A stretch of 64,000 nucleotides of DNA from Sparassis latifolia (GCA_018466975.1 CM031561.1:4278001-4342000); one strand, 5' to 3'; positions 1 through 11,102 are shown, counted from the stretch's first letter. The notes: a model not told the origin generated them from the letters alone. Numbers and translations: made by a program.

Positions 1-1
1 C

Positions 2-1156
2 CTGCATGCTCAGTCTGCATGCAACATTCCGAAGGAATCCACTCTAGCAGGGTTACTGCGTATGACCCGACTCATTATCTGGGATGAAATCACCATGCAA
101 CATCGCCATGCACCGGAAGCTCTCGATCGCACCCTATGAGACATCAGAGACAGCGACCAACCCTTCGGAGGTATCACCATCATCTTTGGAGGTGACTTTC
201 AGCAGATCTTGCCAGTCGTCATCAAAGGATCTCGAGAGGAGGTTGTCGCAGCTTCACTGCAACGCTCACGACTTTGGAAGGATATTCAAATTCTACGGTT
301 GAAGCACAACATGCGTCTCGAGAATGATCCTGAGGCAGCAAACTTTGCTCAGTGGCTTCTGGATGTGGGACATGGAAGAGGATTAGTTGATGAAGTCGGA
401 CTCAACTTGCCTCAAAGTATGATCTCCCCAAGTATATCATCTCTCATTGACGACATCTACCCGGAGATCAGTGCAAACCCTCCTCCCCCACCTGACTACT
501 TTCTGAACTGCACGATTCTTGCAGCTCGCAATGCCGATGTGGATGGTATCAATACGGAAGTCTTGGGGCGGATGTCGGGTGAGAAGAGGGTGTATATGAG
601 CGTGGACACAGTCATGAATGAAGCTGGAGCAGACGGCCCAACTAATGACCATCCATTTCCGGTTGAGTTTCTGCGAAGTCTCAATGCATCAGGCCTACCC
701 GCTGGTAAGCTGCACCTCAAACTGGGCTGTCCACTGATGCTTCTTCGCAACCTTGCCCCATCGCGTGGCCTCTGTAATGGGAGTCGGATGGTTCTTCTGC
801 GTATGTCAGACTGAGTGCTAGAGGTTCGACTGCTCGGTGGCGATCATGATGGTGCAATAGAGCTCATTCCTAGGATTTCTCTAACACCAACTGAAGGCCA
901 CACGGATTTTGCTTTTGTTCTACGGCGACATCAGTTTCCTGTCCGGCTTGCATTCGCAATGTCCATTAACAAGGCCCAAGGTCAGTCTGTCAAGACAGTG
1001 GGACTTGATCTACGAGTACCCGTCTTCTCACATGGCCAACTCTACGTCGCGCTCTCTCGAGCAACCTCAGGTCGCCGAATCAAGGTTCTTCTTTCGCCCG
1101 ATACAACAATACCCATGACAACAAATATTGTATATCCCAAAGTTCTACTGGATTAG
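2..1156 (+). pseudogene. Helitron Pif1-like helicase, C-terminal part, with two nonsense codons
   Basis: The frame beginning at base 2 reads a Pif1/RecD-type superfamily 1B helicase. Seen in order: Walker B LIIWDE (71-88), the GGDFQQILPV motif III region (about 188-217), a NxxRL..D segment, GLCNGSRM near 763-789, and the C-terminal INKAQGQS motif and LYVALSRAT motif (about 964-1068). It ends [10 protein letters not shown], the usual end of Helitron helicases. The frame is broken twice, at 137-139 and 812-814, each TGA where the family has Arg (CGA to TGA). In Helitrons this domain unwinds DNA during rolling-circle transposition. The N-terminal Rep nuclease and Walker A are outside the window. 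Confidence 0.9.
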
Positions 1157-1625
1157 GTTTGTAAATTCCCTCCCCTACATACATGTTGCGGATATTGATG
1201 TGCCTTTCAGATATATTTTCGATCCTAATACTGCACAGTTTATAATGGCCAATATCGTAATTCTCAGTTGGCAAGGTCTGCATATGCTTTTTTCTACCGC
1301 ATCTTGGTGGCTGATTTTGGTACAGATATATTTGTTCTAATGTGACGGAGCTCTGATGACATGACTTAGTGAATACAGAACATATGTTTGGTCTTTTATA
1401 TGTTTCTTCCCCGAGAAGTTTAATCTGTACGGTACATATGCACAGAATCGCCGCAGTTGGTTTGAACGCCATGTCAATTTCACCCATCGTGCGTCGTTTT
1501 CTCACACTCGATCTCGATGCTCCCACATCAGCTATACACTGGCCGCAGTATATAACGCCTGCGTCTTCTGCGCATCCTTGCATTTTTCACTCACCAACTC
1601 GCTCTTTTTGATCACCTTTACTCTA
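1157..1625. other. Spacer between helicase and Helitron cargo gene
   Basis: No coding signal apart from short chance ORFs. The last part holds a TATA-like box at 1548-1556 and a pyrimidine-rich leader before the ATG at 1626, so it probably contains the promoter of the downstream gene. Confidence 0.5.
1548..1556 (+). promoter_or_regulatory. TATA-like box upstream of Helitron cargo gene
   Basis: GTATATAAC lies about 70 bases before the ATG at 1626, a plausible distance for a fungal TATA element. No mapped transcript start is available, so this is inference from position and sequence. Confidence 0.4.
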
Positions 1626-2702
1626 ATGTCAGGTGCAGTCAATTTATGTGCCGCTGCCATGTTCCGCCATCCCCGACGGGTCGAGCACTCGAAAAGTTTT
1701 GTCTTTGATGCCGTCGTTGGCTTGGGCGGTGCTCAGTCTGGTGACGCGTTGGTCCTTCTCCTCAAGTACTTCAACCAGTATGACTACGCCTTCGTGGATG
1801 GATCATATTACCTTATTCATGCAAATGTAAAGTTTTTGATCAGGATTACCTATCTGCCGTGTTACTGATCTGCTCACAGGTGGCGAAGACCATAGGGGGG
1901 ATCGAAACACACTACACGGAAGCAGTGGCGCAGGTGGACAGGCTCAGGGCGGAGGAATTTGACTTAATGGGGGATATTGTGTGGGTACATCGACTGCGCC
2001 TTGGCAATCCATCCAGTTCTCCGATGTTTTACTGATATTCTTTATGACGGCTGCCAGCTGACACCTTTGCCGGATGCGCTGTCACCGCGACATGGTCCAG
2101 TTCTGTATGCAGCTGGAGCTGCTTCGAATGTTGACAAGACTCGGTCACAGTTCGACATCAATGCTGATCACTACATCAGCTTTGTACGTGATATGAATGC
2201 TGCGAAGGTCAAAGCGACAGGGACTCCACCGCCAGTGCGCAACAATAACGCTGTGCTGTCACTTCATGCAACTATCCAGGATTCCCCCCGTTGGAAAAAT
2301 GCGAAGGACGGAAAGCCTATGCCTGTCAATGGGAAGTATGTCCATGTGCAGGGTCTTCTTACACGGGTTGAACGGGTAACAGAGAAGGATGAGTCTGGGC
2401 GAGAGTTCGAAGTTGCGAAAGCATTCGCGATGGACATCGAGACGATCGCGTTTCTTGGCAACGCAGCTGCCAAGGTTGTAGCGGCTCCGCCAGTAGGAGA
2501 GCTGCCTTGTGAGTGTATTGACAACATGTTTATACTTTCTTCGCCATTCTGACCATCACACTCTGACGCAGCTACGGATACACCTGTCAGCGTGAGAAAG
2601 CGTCTCAAGCTCCTCCACACTGACGGCAAGTCTGGGGGAAGCAGCCCATTGAAGTGGAAGAGTAGTACCGTCTTTGACCCTTCAACATTGCAGTCAGCCT
2701 GA
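1626..2702 (+). CDS. Helitron-borne four-exon gene, possible OB-fold/ssDNA-binding protein
   Basis: Conceptual exons are 1626-1826, 1880-1984, 2058-2508 and 2572-2702. Introns of 53, 73 and 63 nt have GT..AG ends and keep phase, giving 295 residues with no internal stop. I do not recognise a named family. The central part (about residues 185-240) has alternating hydrophobic strands around KYVHVQGLLTRVE and AMDIETIAFLG, which could be an OB-fold; the tail is basic and Ser-rich. Its place between the helicase and the 3' end resembles the RPA-like ssDNA-binding genes of plant and animal Helitrons, so a role in handling single strands during transposition is possible. That is inference. It could instead be a captured host gene. 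Unlike the helicase it shows no nonsense codon. Confidence 0.65.
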
Positions 2703-2930
2703 ACATGAACTTATCACCACCAGTTTCGAGCTTAAGTTTGTTTTGTCCTCAGTCCAAGCTGTCTTCTTGCCTGACATTGCCTTTTAATTCATCTCGGTAC
2801 CTCTTACTACTTATGTTTGCATTTAATGCCCACTCCTTAGCACATTTGTAGGATCTTACTACTAAATAATAGTCTTGCCTCATTGTCATTGTCTGCCGAT
2901 ACGCGTGGGATCTGAACGTTCAACATCCAC

Positions 2931-2958
2931 CCCGTAGCAGCGCACGGGTAACTGCTAG
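2931..2958 (+). other. Helitron 3' terminus: hairpin plus CTAG
   Basis: CCCGT at 2931-2935 pairs with ACGGG at 2944-2948 across an 8-base loop. Six bases later comes CTAG (2955-2958), followed by T. A GC-rich hairpin 5-12 bases before CTRR, with insertion between A and T, is the defining Helitron 3' signature. It lies downstream of the helicase in the correct orientation. Confidence 0.8.
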
Positions 2959-3442
2959 TCTCCTACAAGACGGCTGGAAGCGAGAGGCCGCACATGAACT
3001 TTTAAAACTCCAAATAGCCCTATTGGGATGGGTAGCTAGCGCTACCACAGAAGCATAGCCCGGTGTTTTTTGCGGAAAAACCTCTAGAAAGGGTTAAAGT
3101 AAGGCACACAGAAAAACTGTGGGAAAAGAACAAAGAATTTCTCGAGGAAAAACTGTGATTCTCGGCTGCTGATTGGACAATCACAGTATTTCCCACAAAA
3201 ATTCATTATGCTTTCTTCAAACTTTTTTCTCACGCTTTACTTTATGAATTTTCTCAGGGTTTTTCCCAGAGAAATACTTGGCTATGCATCTTGTGCCATC
3301 CTCCTGCCACATAGAGCAGCACTCCTCTATGCCACTGTACAGTTTTGCGGATCCTATACAGAATGCATTCATATTCAGGAGTGTACAGTAGTGGCTTGCA
3401 CACCATGAAAATGATAGTTTTCCTCCCTATTGACAATAGAAA
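2959..3442. other. Non-coding stretch between Helitron and RecQ relic
   Basis: AT-rich in its second half, with several A- and T-runs of the form GGGAAAA/TTTTCCC that could form weak inverted repeats. No gene seen. Confidence 0.4.
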
Positions 3443-4119
3443 ATGTCACAGAAACTGTCTAAGTGCCACATCTACCACCCAGACAAGCTCGAGTCAGTCC
3501 AGAATGAGCTCATCAAGCGTGCCGCTACAGTCTTGAATGTAAAACCATTCAGTTGGCAGCTAGATGCTGCCCTCACAGTTCTGCAGGGTAAGGATGTGAT
3601 TATAGATGTTGGGACAGGGAGCAAGAAATCTCTATGCTTCATCCTTCCCCTTCTTCTGAATGATCATGACACAACTCTAGTTATTATTCCTCTGTCAGCA
3701 CTTATGATTGACCAGGTAAAACTCACCTTACTCAAGAAAAAAGTCGAAGCTTGACAGAGATGATAGGTACACAGCATGAAGCTCTTATCTGTAGCTATAT
3801 GTCGTCAGACTCTGGCCATGACTAACACAGAAACAGTGTACAAAGTAAGCTTTCTTACGGTATCATGTGAGAATGTGTGGAGACTCACCTAATCCTAATA
3901 GGACATAGTCTCTGGCAAGCACCACATGGCATTCATCTCGCCAGAGATAGCGAAAACACCGGAGTTCCACAGTGTCATTCTATCGAAAGCAGCCTACCAT
4001 CATCATCTGTGGGTTGTCGGAATTGATGAAGCACACTGCATTAGTCTCTGGAGTGGAAGCTTTGGCTTGATTATGCTCTGCTTGGAGCATTGCGTGGACG
4101 CATTCCACATCAGGAAAAT

Positions 4120-4316
4120 CCAACTTTTTCTTAGGGACTTATTTAGACTTTAGGGTCTGGCAACCCTTATTTAAGTCCATAGTGTTGAAATAAGTCTCAA
4201 TAAGTTGAATTTCAGACACTCAGGGAATATGCCTTAGGCCCTTTTGTCCTTATGTCCTTAAATAAGGACTATAAGTCCATTTAAGTTATGTAAGTGTTCT
4301 CTTAAGAAAAAGTGGG
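4120..4316. mobile_element. Small MITE with short TIRs inside the RecQ relic
   Basis: About 195 bases with ends CCAACTTTTTCTTA and its near-inverse (reading CCCCACTTTTTCTTA from the other end). The interior is rich in TTTAAGTCC/GGACTTA repeats. It separates the DEAH block from motif III of the helicase relic. No clear target-site duplication. Confidence 0.55.
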
Positions 4317-4371
4317 GTTTTTCTGATGCATGGAATATATCCATTGTTGCAGCATCAGCAACCCTACCTGA

Positions 4372-4577
4372 ACACATCCTGGATGATATTCAGGTGAAGC
4401 TGCAACTCTCTCTTGACACAGAGGTTGTGGCGGTTACAAACACCCATCCGAATGTTGCACTATCAGTTCGTGCCATGTGACATTCAGATAAATCAAAAGC
4501 AGACTTACAGTTCGTGATTCCTGCAGAACACATCCTGGATGATATTCGGGTGAAACTGCAACTCTCCCTTGACACAG
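4372..4577 (+). repeat. Short direct duplication in the RecQ relic
   Basis: The stretch coding for EHILDDIQVKLQLSLDT at about 4369-4424 recurs at about 4527-4577 with only a few substitutions. The second copy ends exactly where element A begins. Confidence 0.7.
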
Positions 4578-5803
4578 CAGTGATGTCAGTTATGAGGGAT
4601 AATTTTTAGTGCTTATAAGTTACAATTAAGGCTGAAATCCGAGTTTAATAAGTAGGCCATGTGGATAATCCAAACATGAGGATTATCCCTTTGAAATATT
4701 CTAAGCTAATCTGAAGATAATCCAAAGGGATAATCCAGAGGATAATGCTAAAAATCATCTAAGAATTATCCAAAGCCAAAACTAATTTAAGAACTTGCAC
4801 TCAGCCAGAATTAAACTCTCAACCTCAGGTGAAAGTCACATGACTAAGAAACTTCACACACTTTAACCACTACTCCATATAACCTTAACAGTTTACACTC
4901 ATGCATAATATATACAGTAAATTTTGCTGAAAGGACTTAGACAAATTCTGCTCATCACAAAAGTAGTGACTGAGTCAGACATAAGAAAAAGGATGTTTCT
5001 AGTCACTTTAGGGTACCCTTTAGACCTAGCTCTTAGCTTCAACATAACTTGTAGTGTATTGTAGCTAAGGGCTTCTCAGATGACTAAGTGACCATTATAC
5101 TAACACATGTCCCAGGGCATTATATGTGATTATCCAGAATATAGATAGGATATAGGCTGGTCCATCTTATAGTACTAGTGTATTTACTAGTTGTTCTATA
5201 ATGTCAGGGGTACAGAAGATGTCCCACTATTTACTTCAGAGTATCAATGTTCTAGCTTACTAGGATATCCCCCACAAGATTCATCCCATATGCTCAGCTT
5301 ACATCCTATCTATACTCTGAGCAATCTTTTAATGCTCTGAGATATGTATTGGTACTATAATCATACTGGCACTTAAGAGGCACTCAGCAATGACATACTA
5401 TAGAAGATTTTGTTGCTAAGAGCTAGAGATAAAAAGTACTCTAAAGTGAATAGTGGGACATCTTCTGTACCTTTGACATTATAGAACAACTAGTAAATAC
5501 ACTAGTACTATAAGATGGACCAGCCTATATCCTATCTATATTCTGGATAATCACATATAATGCCCTGGGACATGTGTTAGTACAATGATCACTCAGTCAT
5601 CTGAGAAGCCCTTAGCTACAATACACTACAAGTTATGTTGAAGCTAAGAGCTAGGTCTGAAGGGTACCCTAAAGTGACTAGAAACATCCTTTTTCTTATG
5701 TCTGACTCAGTCACTACTTTTGTGATGAGCAGAATTTGTCTAAGTCCTTTCAGCAAAATTTACTATATATATTATGCATGAGTGTAAACTGTTAAGGTTA
5801 TGT
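4578..5803. mobile_element. Element A: palindromic hAT-like element, right end truncated
   Basis: The left terminus is CAGTGATGTCAGTTATG, the same end seen on element C at 31334, followed by many GGATAATC-type subterminal repeats. From about 4877 the sequence is a long inverted repeat: 4877-5250 pairs with about 5430-5803 around a short loop. The left arm holds a minus-strand tRNA-like segment (4797-4885). The right arm stops at the LINE 3' end, so the outer part of that arm is lost. There is no transposase; it is a non-autonomous foldback element. Confidence 0.75.
4797..4885 (-). other. Degenerate tRNA-like segment in left arm of element A
   Basis: Read on the minus strand it begins with an A-box-like ATGGAGTAGTGGTTAAAG and ends with a B-box-like GAGTTTAATTC. 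The T-stem pairing is poor, so this is a decayed relative of the clearer copies in elements B and C rather than a tRNA gene. It points outward from the palindrome. Confidence 0.45.
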
Positions 5804-5819
5804 GAATGAATGAATGAAT
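5804..5819 (-). repeat. (ATTC)n 3' tail of the LINE
   Basis: Four GAAT units on the plus strand, which read as a short ATTC tail on the LINE strand. Tad-clade and related LINEs often end in a short simple repeat instead of poly(A). It marks the LINE-element A junction. Confidence 0.65.
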
Positions 5820-6246
5820 TTGGCACTTATATACCACAACAAGCAAGTCATGTGCTAAGACGTGGTGTCCTCCAGTCTGTACACGAATATCTACTGTACG
5901 ACAGGGAGAACGTCCAGGTGGGGGATGGTATGGCGTGGGTAGCTTGAGATTGGGATAGTAGGTAAATGTAAGGCATACTGTGTGACTCGTGGGGTGTGGG
6001 GGCGGGTTTGAGGTGAGCCTCAGCGCCATGGCATAGACCATAAATTATGATGCATATTCAATAAATTAGAGAGAAATGGGGAAAGCATAGAGAATAGAAA
6101 ATAGAAAAGGGGGGGGTTAGCGACATCTTCTCCTAGGGATGCAAGTCAAATTTGTTCCCCTGGTGCACATGTGTCGTTGGCTGTTACATTGTGGAGGGGG
6201 CGGTACTTCACCATGCAGCTAGTACTGTCGGTGTGATGCGCAGCTC
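5820..6246 (-). other. LINE 3' untranslated region
   Basis: Lies between the last LINE stop codon (6247-6249) and the simple-repeat tail. Only short chance ORFs are seen. Confidence 0.6.
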
Positions 6247-6256
6247 CTACGTCTCG

Positions 6257-6291
<35 letters not shown>

Positions 6292-7000
6292 GACCTCTTC
6301 GTTGTCGCTCTCGCTGTCAGCATTGTCAGCCTTATCTTCGTGTGTGGGCTCCTTCTCATTCTCCCACCGTGCGAGCTTCATCTCTGCTCGCCTTTCTCCT
6401 GTCTTCATCATGGCCCTGCTCTCCTTGAGGAAGTGTCCGAGTGCGGCTATGCTGGCTGGTGTTCCGAGGATGGTGGGTATGTCGACAGTTTCACTTGCTT
6501 CCTGTAGTATGTGTCAGGAGCTGTCATATCTTGGGCAGTCTTGTAGAATATGCTTGCGCATCTGGAATTGTACACCACATGGGCAGACAACTAGTTCAGA
6601 TGGTACGAATTGCGAATAGTACTCGCCTAGGAATCCGTGTCCTGTTTGGCATTGCATGAGTCTCCTGAAAACCTCCCTCAGGAGTTCAGTGAAGGGCTTG
6701 TGTGGGCATGTCTGTGGGGGCAGTTGGTTTGCACTAGTGAAGCGTCCAGTCAGTGCTGTGCATTTTCACTCGGTGGTCCATTTCTCGAAGGCCTTTTCAT
6801 TTGCTCGGTGAAGGGCATGTGCATGGGTGGCCTTGGTCGTGCCTCCGGCAATCTCGGTAGCTTGTTTGGCAAGTTTGTCAGCGAGTTCATTGCCTGTGAT
6901 GCCCTTGTGACCTGGTGTCCATGCAATCTCTATGGTGTTTACAATGTTTACAATACGATATCCGCCTTCGCCCCAGTGGGCTTAGGACATGTCTACGACA
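6247..7000 (-). pseudogene. LINE RNase H C-terminal half and zinc-knuckle-like tail
   Basis: The minus strand reads IAWTPGHKGITGNELADKL, the conserved C-terminal RNase H segment with its catalytic-site His and Asp. Then follow LMQCQTGHGFLGEYY, the cysteine motif CPCG...HILQDCPRY, and a polyasparagine run from a (GTT)n tract at 6257-6292 before the stop. Two internal stops are seen: TGA at 6514-6516 where relatives have CGA (Arg), and one near 6765. In Tad-type LINEs RNase H removes the RNA template after reverse transcription. Confidence 0.8.
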
Positions 7001-7517
7001 GGCCTCGATGAACCAAGTATGTATGGAGCAGCGGATCTACAATGGCATGAGTGAGACATTGGCTGGACTAGCACTCCACTACCTGGAGTACAGGATCACC
7101 GGTGATAAGACCATGTAGGTGGATGGGGGTTACACTGGAAGAAAGGACTCCTTGAAAGGAGGGGAAAGCATCAACCAAGGACCCTCTGTACCAACCCCTT
7201 ACATAATCCAACCCGGTTTCCCAGCGGGAACGTGAGTGAGCATGAAGTCTGCTGTGAATGGCAGTCATCCATCCTAGGACAAACGATGATGGTTCATGAA
7301 TGCGACAGACCGAGTGGTAGAGGAAGTGAAGATGAGCTGGTTGGCATGCTGTGGGGATGGATGTGCGATTGGACTGGTGGATGATGGTGAGGGTGTGTCT
7401 GGCCGCGTTTGCCCAACATCAGGAATGCCAACTCCGTACGCTGGATGCCCATCATGGGGCGGGTATAGAGGGTTGGATGAGCTATCGGCGACGATAAAAT
7501 CCCACATTCATCGAGGC
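7001..7517. mobile_element. Candidate TIR insertion in LINE RNase H
   Basis: The RNase H reading is interrupted between FLNANPEN.. (7530 upward) and the TPGHKG segment (below 6950). The intervening block begins GGCCTCGATGAA and ends with its inverse TTCATCGAGGCC, a 12-base perfect TIR. No target duplication could be recognised, so the exact element ends are uncertain. Confidence 0.5.
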
Positions 7518-7844
7518 CGGGATGACAACATGGTGGTTGTTGTTGTTGTTGTTCTCTGGGTTAGCATTGAGGAACGTTGTGACTTGCCTAAAAATCTGGC
7601 CATGCATTTGTCCTGGTCCTGACATTGGTTCGAAGATTGTGGATATCGTGGATGTGTTGTCCACGTAAAAGTGAAGGTGGTTGATGGCTGGGTTGGTCAT
7701 CTGGATGTAGCATCACGTGCTGCCCACGACAGGCCCACTAGTTCTGCATTGTATACTTCTGACTTCTTGCACATGCCGATCTTGCAGCGAATTGTGGTCT
7801 TCATGTTGATGAGTCCTACATAGCTCGCTCCTACTCAGCATTGA
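7518..7844 (-). pseudogene. LINE RNase H middle segment
   Basis: The minus strand reads SEVYNAELVGLSWAARDA, the helix carrying the second catalytic acidic residue (Glu) of RNase H, then HLHFYVDNTSTISTIF with the third catalytic Asp (VDN). A frameshift separates the two. Insertions lie on both sides. Confidence 0.75.
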
Positions 7845-9140
7845 TGAGTGCACACCCGACACAAACACCTAAACCCCACTAAAACAAACAAGAAGCAGGG
7901 GCAATCTGTGTGTGAGGGAAGGGCGTCGCAACTGTAAAATAAAGCAAGTGGGTCCCAGAACCTCAACCTAAGCTAAAGGGGGATGCAACCTGTAAAGAAA
8001 TGAGGATTCGTGATGTACATGCAAAGTCAGGTGACAATCTATGACAAAGTCGCGAAAGTCGGAGGTAGGAGGCTAAAGTTACGATGCAATCGCTAAACTC
8101 GTAGGCGAAGATGAACTAAATCGCAAAGGGCAAGGGAACTATCTGTGGGGGTAGAACGCTATAGGGGAATGCAGTATTCGCTGTCTCGACGAAGTTGCAG
8201 TGAGTCTAATGCAAAAGTCGGATTTAAGACTAATGCAGGTCGCTATCGCTATATCGCTATGTTGCTATCACAGTGTTGCAGTTTGCTATCGCAGTCGCAG
8301 TATGCAGTCTCGAAGTATAGCAGTCTCACTATGTCGCTATGTCGCAGTGGGGTATATCACAGTTCAAAGTCGCTATCGCAGTAAACGCAGTTTTCTCGGT
8401 GATCTGAAGTGAAGGGGGAAGTCTTCTACTGGTCTTCGATGATAATCGATGTAGATACAGCAGGTATTTATAGAGGAGAAAATGGCGAAGTGAAATGCGA
8501 AAGTCACGAAATGTCGGAAGATGGATCCTGACATTGGAGAGAGTCACAATGGTCTAGGACCAATGAAAAAATAGGTAAAGAGAGTGAAGATGTGAATGTC
8601 GTACGTTAGTGATGGAGAAGAATGGTAAAGTAGAGGAAAATCGAAAGAAAACATATGTTACTTGTCCTGGACCACATGGAACACTCTAATGGCATCTCTG
8701 GTCCAGCACAAAGGTAGGGGTCTTGAAGGGGGAAAGTCGAACAATAAAAGGAATGAGATTTGCAAAACAAGGGGTCGCGACTGTCATGTGACACCGATAA
8801 GTCGGCATGATGAACCAGCGAGTCGGTGCGACATCCAGAAAGGCGGCGCGACATCGGGGAAGTATGGACTTAGATGAAAATTGACCAGGGCGCATCGGAC
8901 TAGACCAAAGGACAACAGGTAAGTGGTATCTGACAGCAGGGAGATGCAAGAGTGGCGTATGAGTGAGGAAAGAATGTCGAATCTCGGTGCAAAGTCGAAC
9001 AAAGTCGCGCGAAGTTGGAAAGTTCGCAGCAGGTCGCAAAAGGGTCGGATGCATCTCGGAGGCTACTGGATGGAATAGTGAGGTCTGAGCGATCGCTGGA
9101 AAATGCGTTTTCAGAGGCCAGGAGGTCTGGGAGCATATCA
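7845..9140. mobile_element. Insertion of unknown class inside LINE RNase H
   Basis: It separates the first RNase H strand (LLLYSDDS, above 9140) from the next part (GASYVGLIN, below 7845). The joined reading is natural, so about 1.3 kb is foreign. It holds no coherent ORF. A strip at about 8220-8400 is rich in degenerate GTCGCTAT repeats, and GTCGCGA-type motifs recur up to 9060. Ends are unresolved: weak CATTGATG/CACTGATA similarity only. Confidence 0.55.
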
Positions 9141-9542
9141 GTGTCTCCCTGCTGTTTTCAGCATAGAGTCGTCAGAGTACAGTAATAAGTGTGATGATAA
9201 GCGATTGAAGGTGCTTACGTGTTCATTGTGTGCAGTCATCGCTTCGTCTTTCAAGCTGCCTTGCTTGGCTGGAGTTATCTGGAGGCGACCCTGATAGTCT
9301 TGTACTGTCTTCTTCCATGGTGGGAGGCAGAAAGGTAGGATGCATTCATTGAGTGGGTCTGAGCAGAGTGCCAGTCGACTTAGATGTGTGGATTTGGGTG
9401 GTGACTTCCATCTGGCGGTAACCTTCCTGTGTGTTGGCAGTGGTGGGCTGGGTGGCATAATACATACCGGTTTGTGTCGCCACACTGCTGAGAGTCTCTG
9501 AAGGATTGGGCTGTAGGGGGTTAGTTTGTTGAAGCGGATCAC
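9141..9542 (-). pseudogene. LINE RT-RNase H linker and start of RNase H
   Basis: The minus strand reads FNKLTPYSPILQRL, then a Pro-rich linker, DPLNECILPFCLPPW and LLLYSDDSMLKTAG. This is the connection between the RT thumb and the first RNase H strand (YSD, first catalytic Asp) in agaricomycete Tad-like LINEs. Confidence 0.75.
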
Positions 9543-10850
9543 AGCTCTGTCGCTTGTTAGTTCCAGATGATGTTTAATAGGGAGAATTGATGCTTCCAGC
9601 TTGAGTGCTGCAATTGGCGTGGTTCAAAATGCGGCACAGATGAGTCATAGTGCACATCACTGGATGCGCTCGAGCCAGTTCTCGTGGAGTTTCTTACCTG
9701 TCCACCATGCGGCACTTGTGTATGTCATGGTCGGGCATACACAAGCTATGTATAGTATTTGAAGGTGGCTTTGCAAGAGGCCCTTGATGGTGTTGGCGAG
9801 CATGCCCATATCATTCACTGTCTTCTCTGCTCGTCCGGCTATCTGTTTGACATGAAAGTCGAAGGTTAGTCATGGTCTAGGTATACTCCTAGCCCCTTTG
9901 TGGTGAGTTCTGCCTTGATGATCATCGGTTCGCCATTTTTGCCTGGTAGGGTGATGGATGGGGAGTCTCCATCTGTTCGTCTGCGTTTGGAGTAATGCAT
10001 TAGCTCTCACTTCACCTTGTCGGGGGCAAGGCCAACACTTTTGAGCCAGTCGGCAACCTTATTGTATGCGATGCCTAATATGTGAGTGTTAGTGTCTAGT
10101 GATTCCAAGGAAATATACAGTTTGCTGTCATCCACGAACATGACCAGGTGGACGGCGGTGGGTCTGTCGGGTAGCTTGAGTCCAGAGTTTTTGGCCTGAG
10201 TGTCGAGTACCGCCTTTTTCTCGAAGATCTCGAGAATTTCAGCTGCGTAAATCATGGATAGAATGGGTGAGACTGGCGAGCCCTGTGGAATACCATTCTC
10301 CACAGGTTTCATCTCCCCGTGGATCCCATTGAGGCAGATGGCTGCCTGTCTCTCTGCAAGGAATGATGCTGTCCAACGTACAAGTTGTAGGGGAATTCCC
10401 TTCTCCCGCATCACCGTGAGTAGCCATTGTGGTTAACGAAGTCAAAAAAACCTTTAATATCAAATGTTAGTGCAAAGGTTACCTTGCCATGGTTCTGTGC
10501 AGCCTCCACATCATTAATAAAGATGAGTATGGCATCATCTGTTGAGCTGCTTGGGCACCCGCCAAACTGGTTTGCAGGCACTAAGTTGTGTGTCATCACG
10601 AGATATGCTAAACGATTAGCCATGATACATTTGAGTACCTTTCTGAGGCATTCCAGTAGCTGTCTCAGGCGGTATGCTCTTGGGTTGGAGTAATTGGGTT
10701 TCCGTGGTTTGGGTAGGGCTACGGTGATGGCCTTCCGCCATGCTTTCGGGTGATAGCCTGCTCTGAAGCATTGCTGCATTAGCCATGTAATGATGTCCGC
10801 TTTTACCTCTCATGCCCATCTGATTGGTTGGAATGAGACCTGTGAGATGC
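9543..10850 (-). pseudogene. LINE reverse transcriptase, frameshifted
   Basis: Minus-strand motifs: ITVALPKPRKPNYSNPRAYR (RT0/1), FALTFDIKGFFDFVNH (motif A with catalytic Asp), GIPQGSPVSPILSMIY (motif B), and MFVDDSKLYI (motif C, FVDD at 10127-10138). A one-base loss near 10430 (AATGG where AATCGG is expected) shifts the frame just after motif A, and a TGA near 10817 interrupts the N-terminal part where Trp is expected. RT copies the LINE RNA at the target nick. All catalytic motifs are present but not in one frame. Confidence 0.88.
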
Positions 10851-11014
10851 CAGTTGTGGGCCACACCTTTGTATACAATATTCCCAGTTAACTGGGGGAG
10901 AAATTGTGCACAACCTGGCCACCATTGTACATGCATTGTAAATGTATTATACACATTATTAACAAGATTGTACATGTATTATGCACATTGTATACAATAT
11001 GTACAAAATAGAAT

Positions 11015-11102
11015 TGCACTCAGCCAGGATTAAACCCTTGACCTCCTAACATATGCTTACATAAGCTACTATTGTATACACACTTTTCCACTTAGCCATT
11101 TT
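11015..11102 (-). other. tRNA-like segment, left arm of element B
   Basis: Minus strand: A-box-like ATGGCTAAGTGG followed about 60 bases later by B-box-like GGGTTTAATCCTGGC. It mirrors the segment at 11391-11476. Confidence 0.55.

Larger units (their letters stand above)
1..2958 (+). mobile_element. Helitron, 3' portion
   Basis: The block starts inside a Pif1-type Helitron helicase and ends at a classic Helitron 3' terminus (hairpin followed by CTAG, then T) at 2931-2959. Between the helicase stop (1156) and the terminus lies one multi-exon gene (1626-2702), so that gene is inside the element. The 5' end, with the Rep/HUH domain, lies before the window. The helicase is broken by stops, so this copy is not autonomous. 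Boundaries are read from sequence; the family assignment rests on helicase motifs and terminus together. Confidence 0.85.
3443..4577 (+). pseudogene. RecQ-like ATP-dependent DNA helicase relic
   Basis: The 3443-3754 reading frame carries the RecQ-type N-terminal helicase start: a Q-motif-like FSWQLDAALTVLQGKD, then a degenerate Walker A (GTGSKKS where GTGSGKS is expected), then TLVIIPLSALMIDQ. A second piece at 3926-4100 has FISPEI and the DEAH box (VVGIDEAHCISLW). A third, 4345-4487, has motif III SATLPEHILDD. Motifs IV-VI are missing. Frames are broken between the blocks, a small TIR element sits at about 4120-4316, and element A cuts it off at 4578. RecQ helicases are host repair enzymes, but RecQ-like fragments are also common in fungal repeats. 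This copy cannot be functional. Confidence 0.8.

Noticed and set aside
5772..6041. 89-residue minus-strand ORF as a gene
   Set aside because: Falls in the LINE 3' UTR and tail; no protein features.
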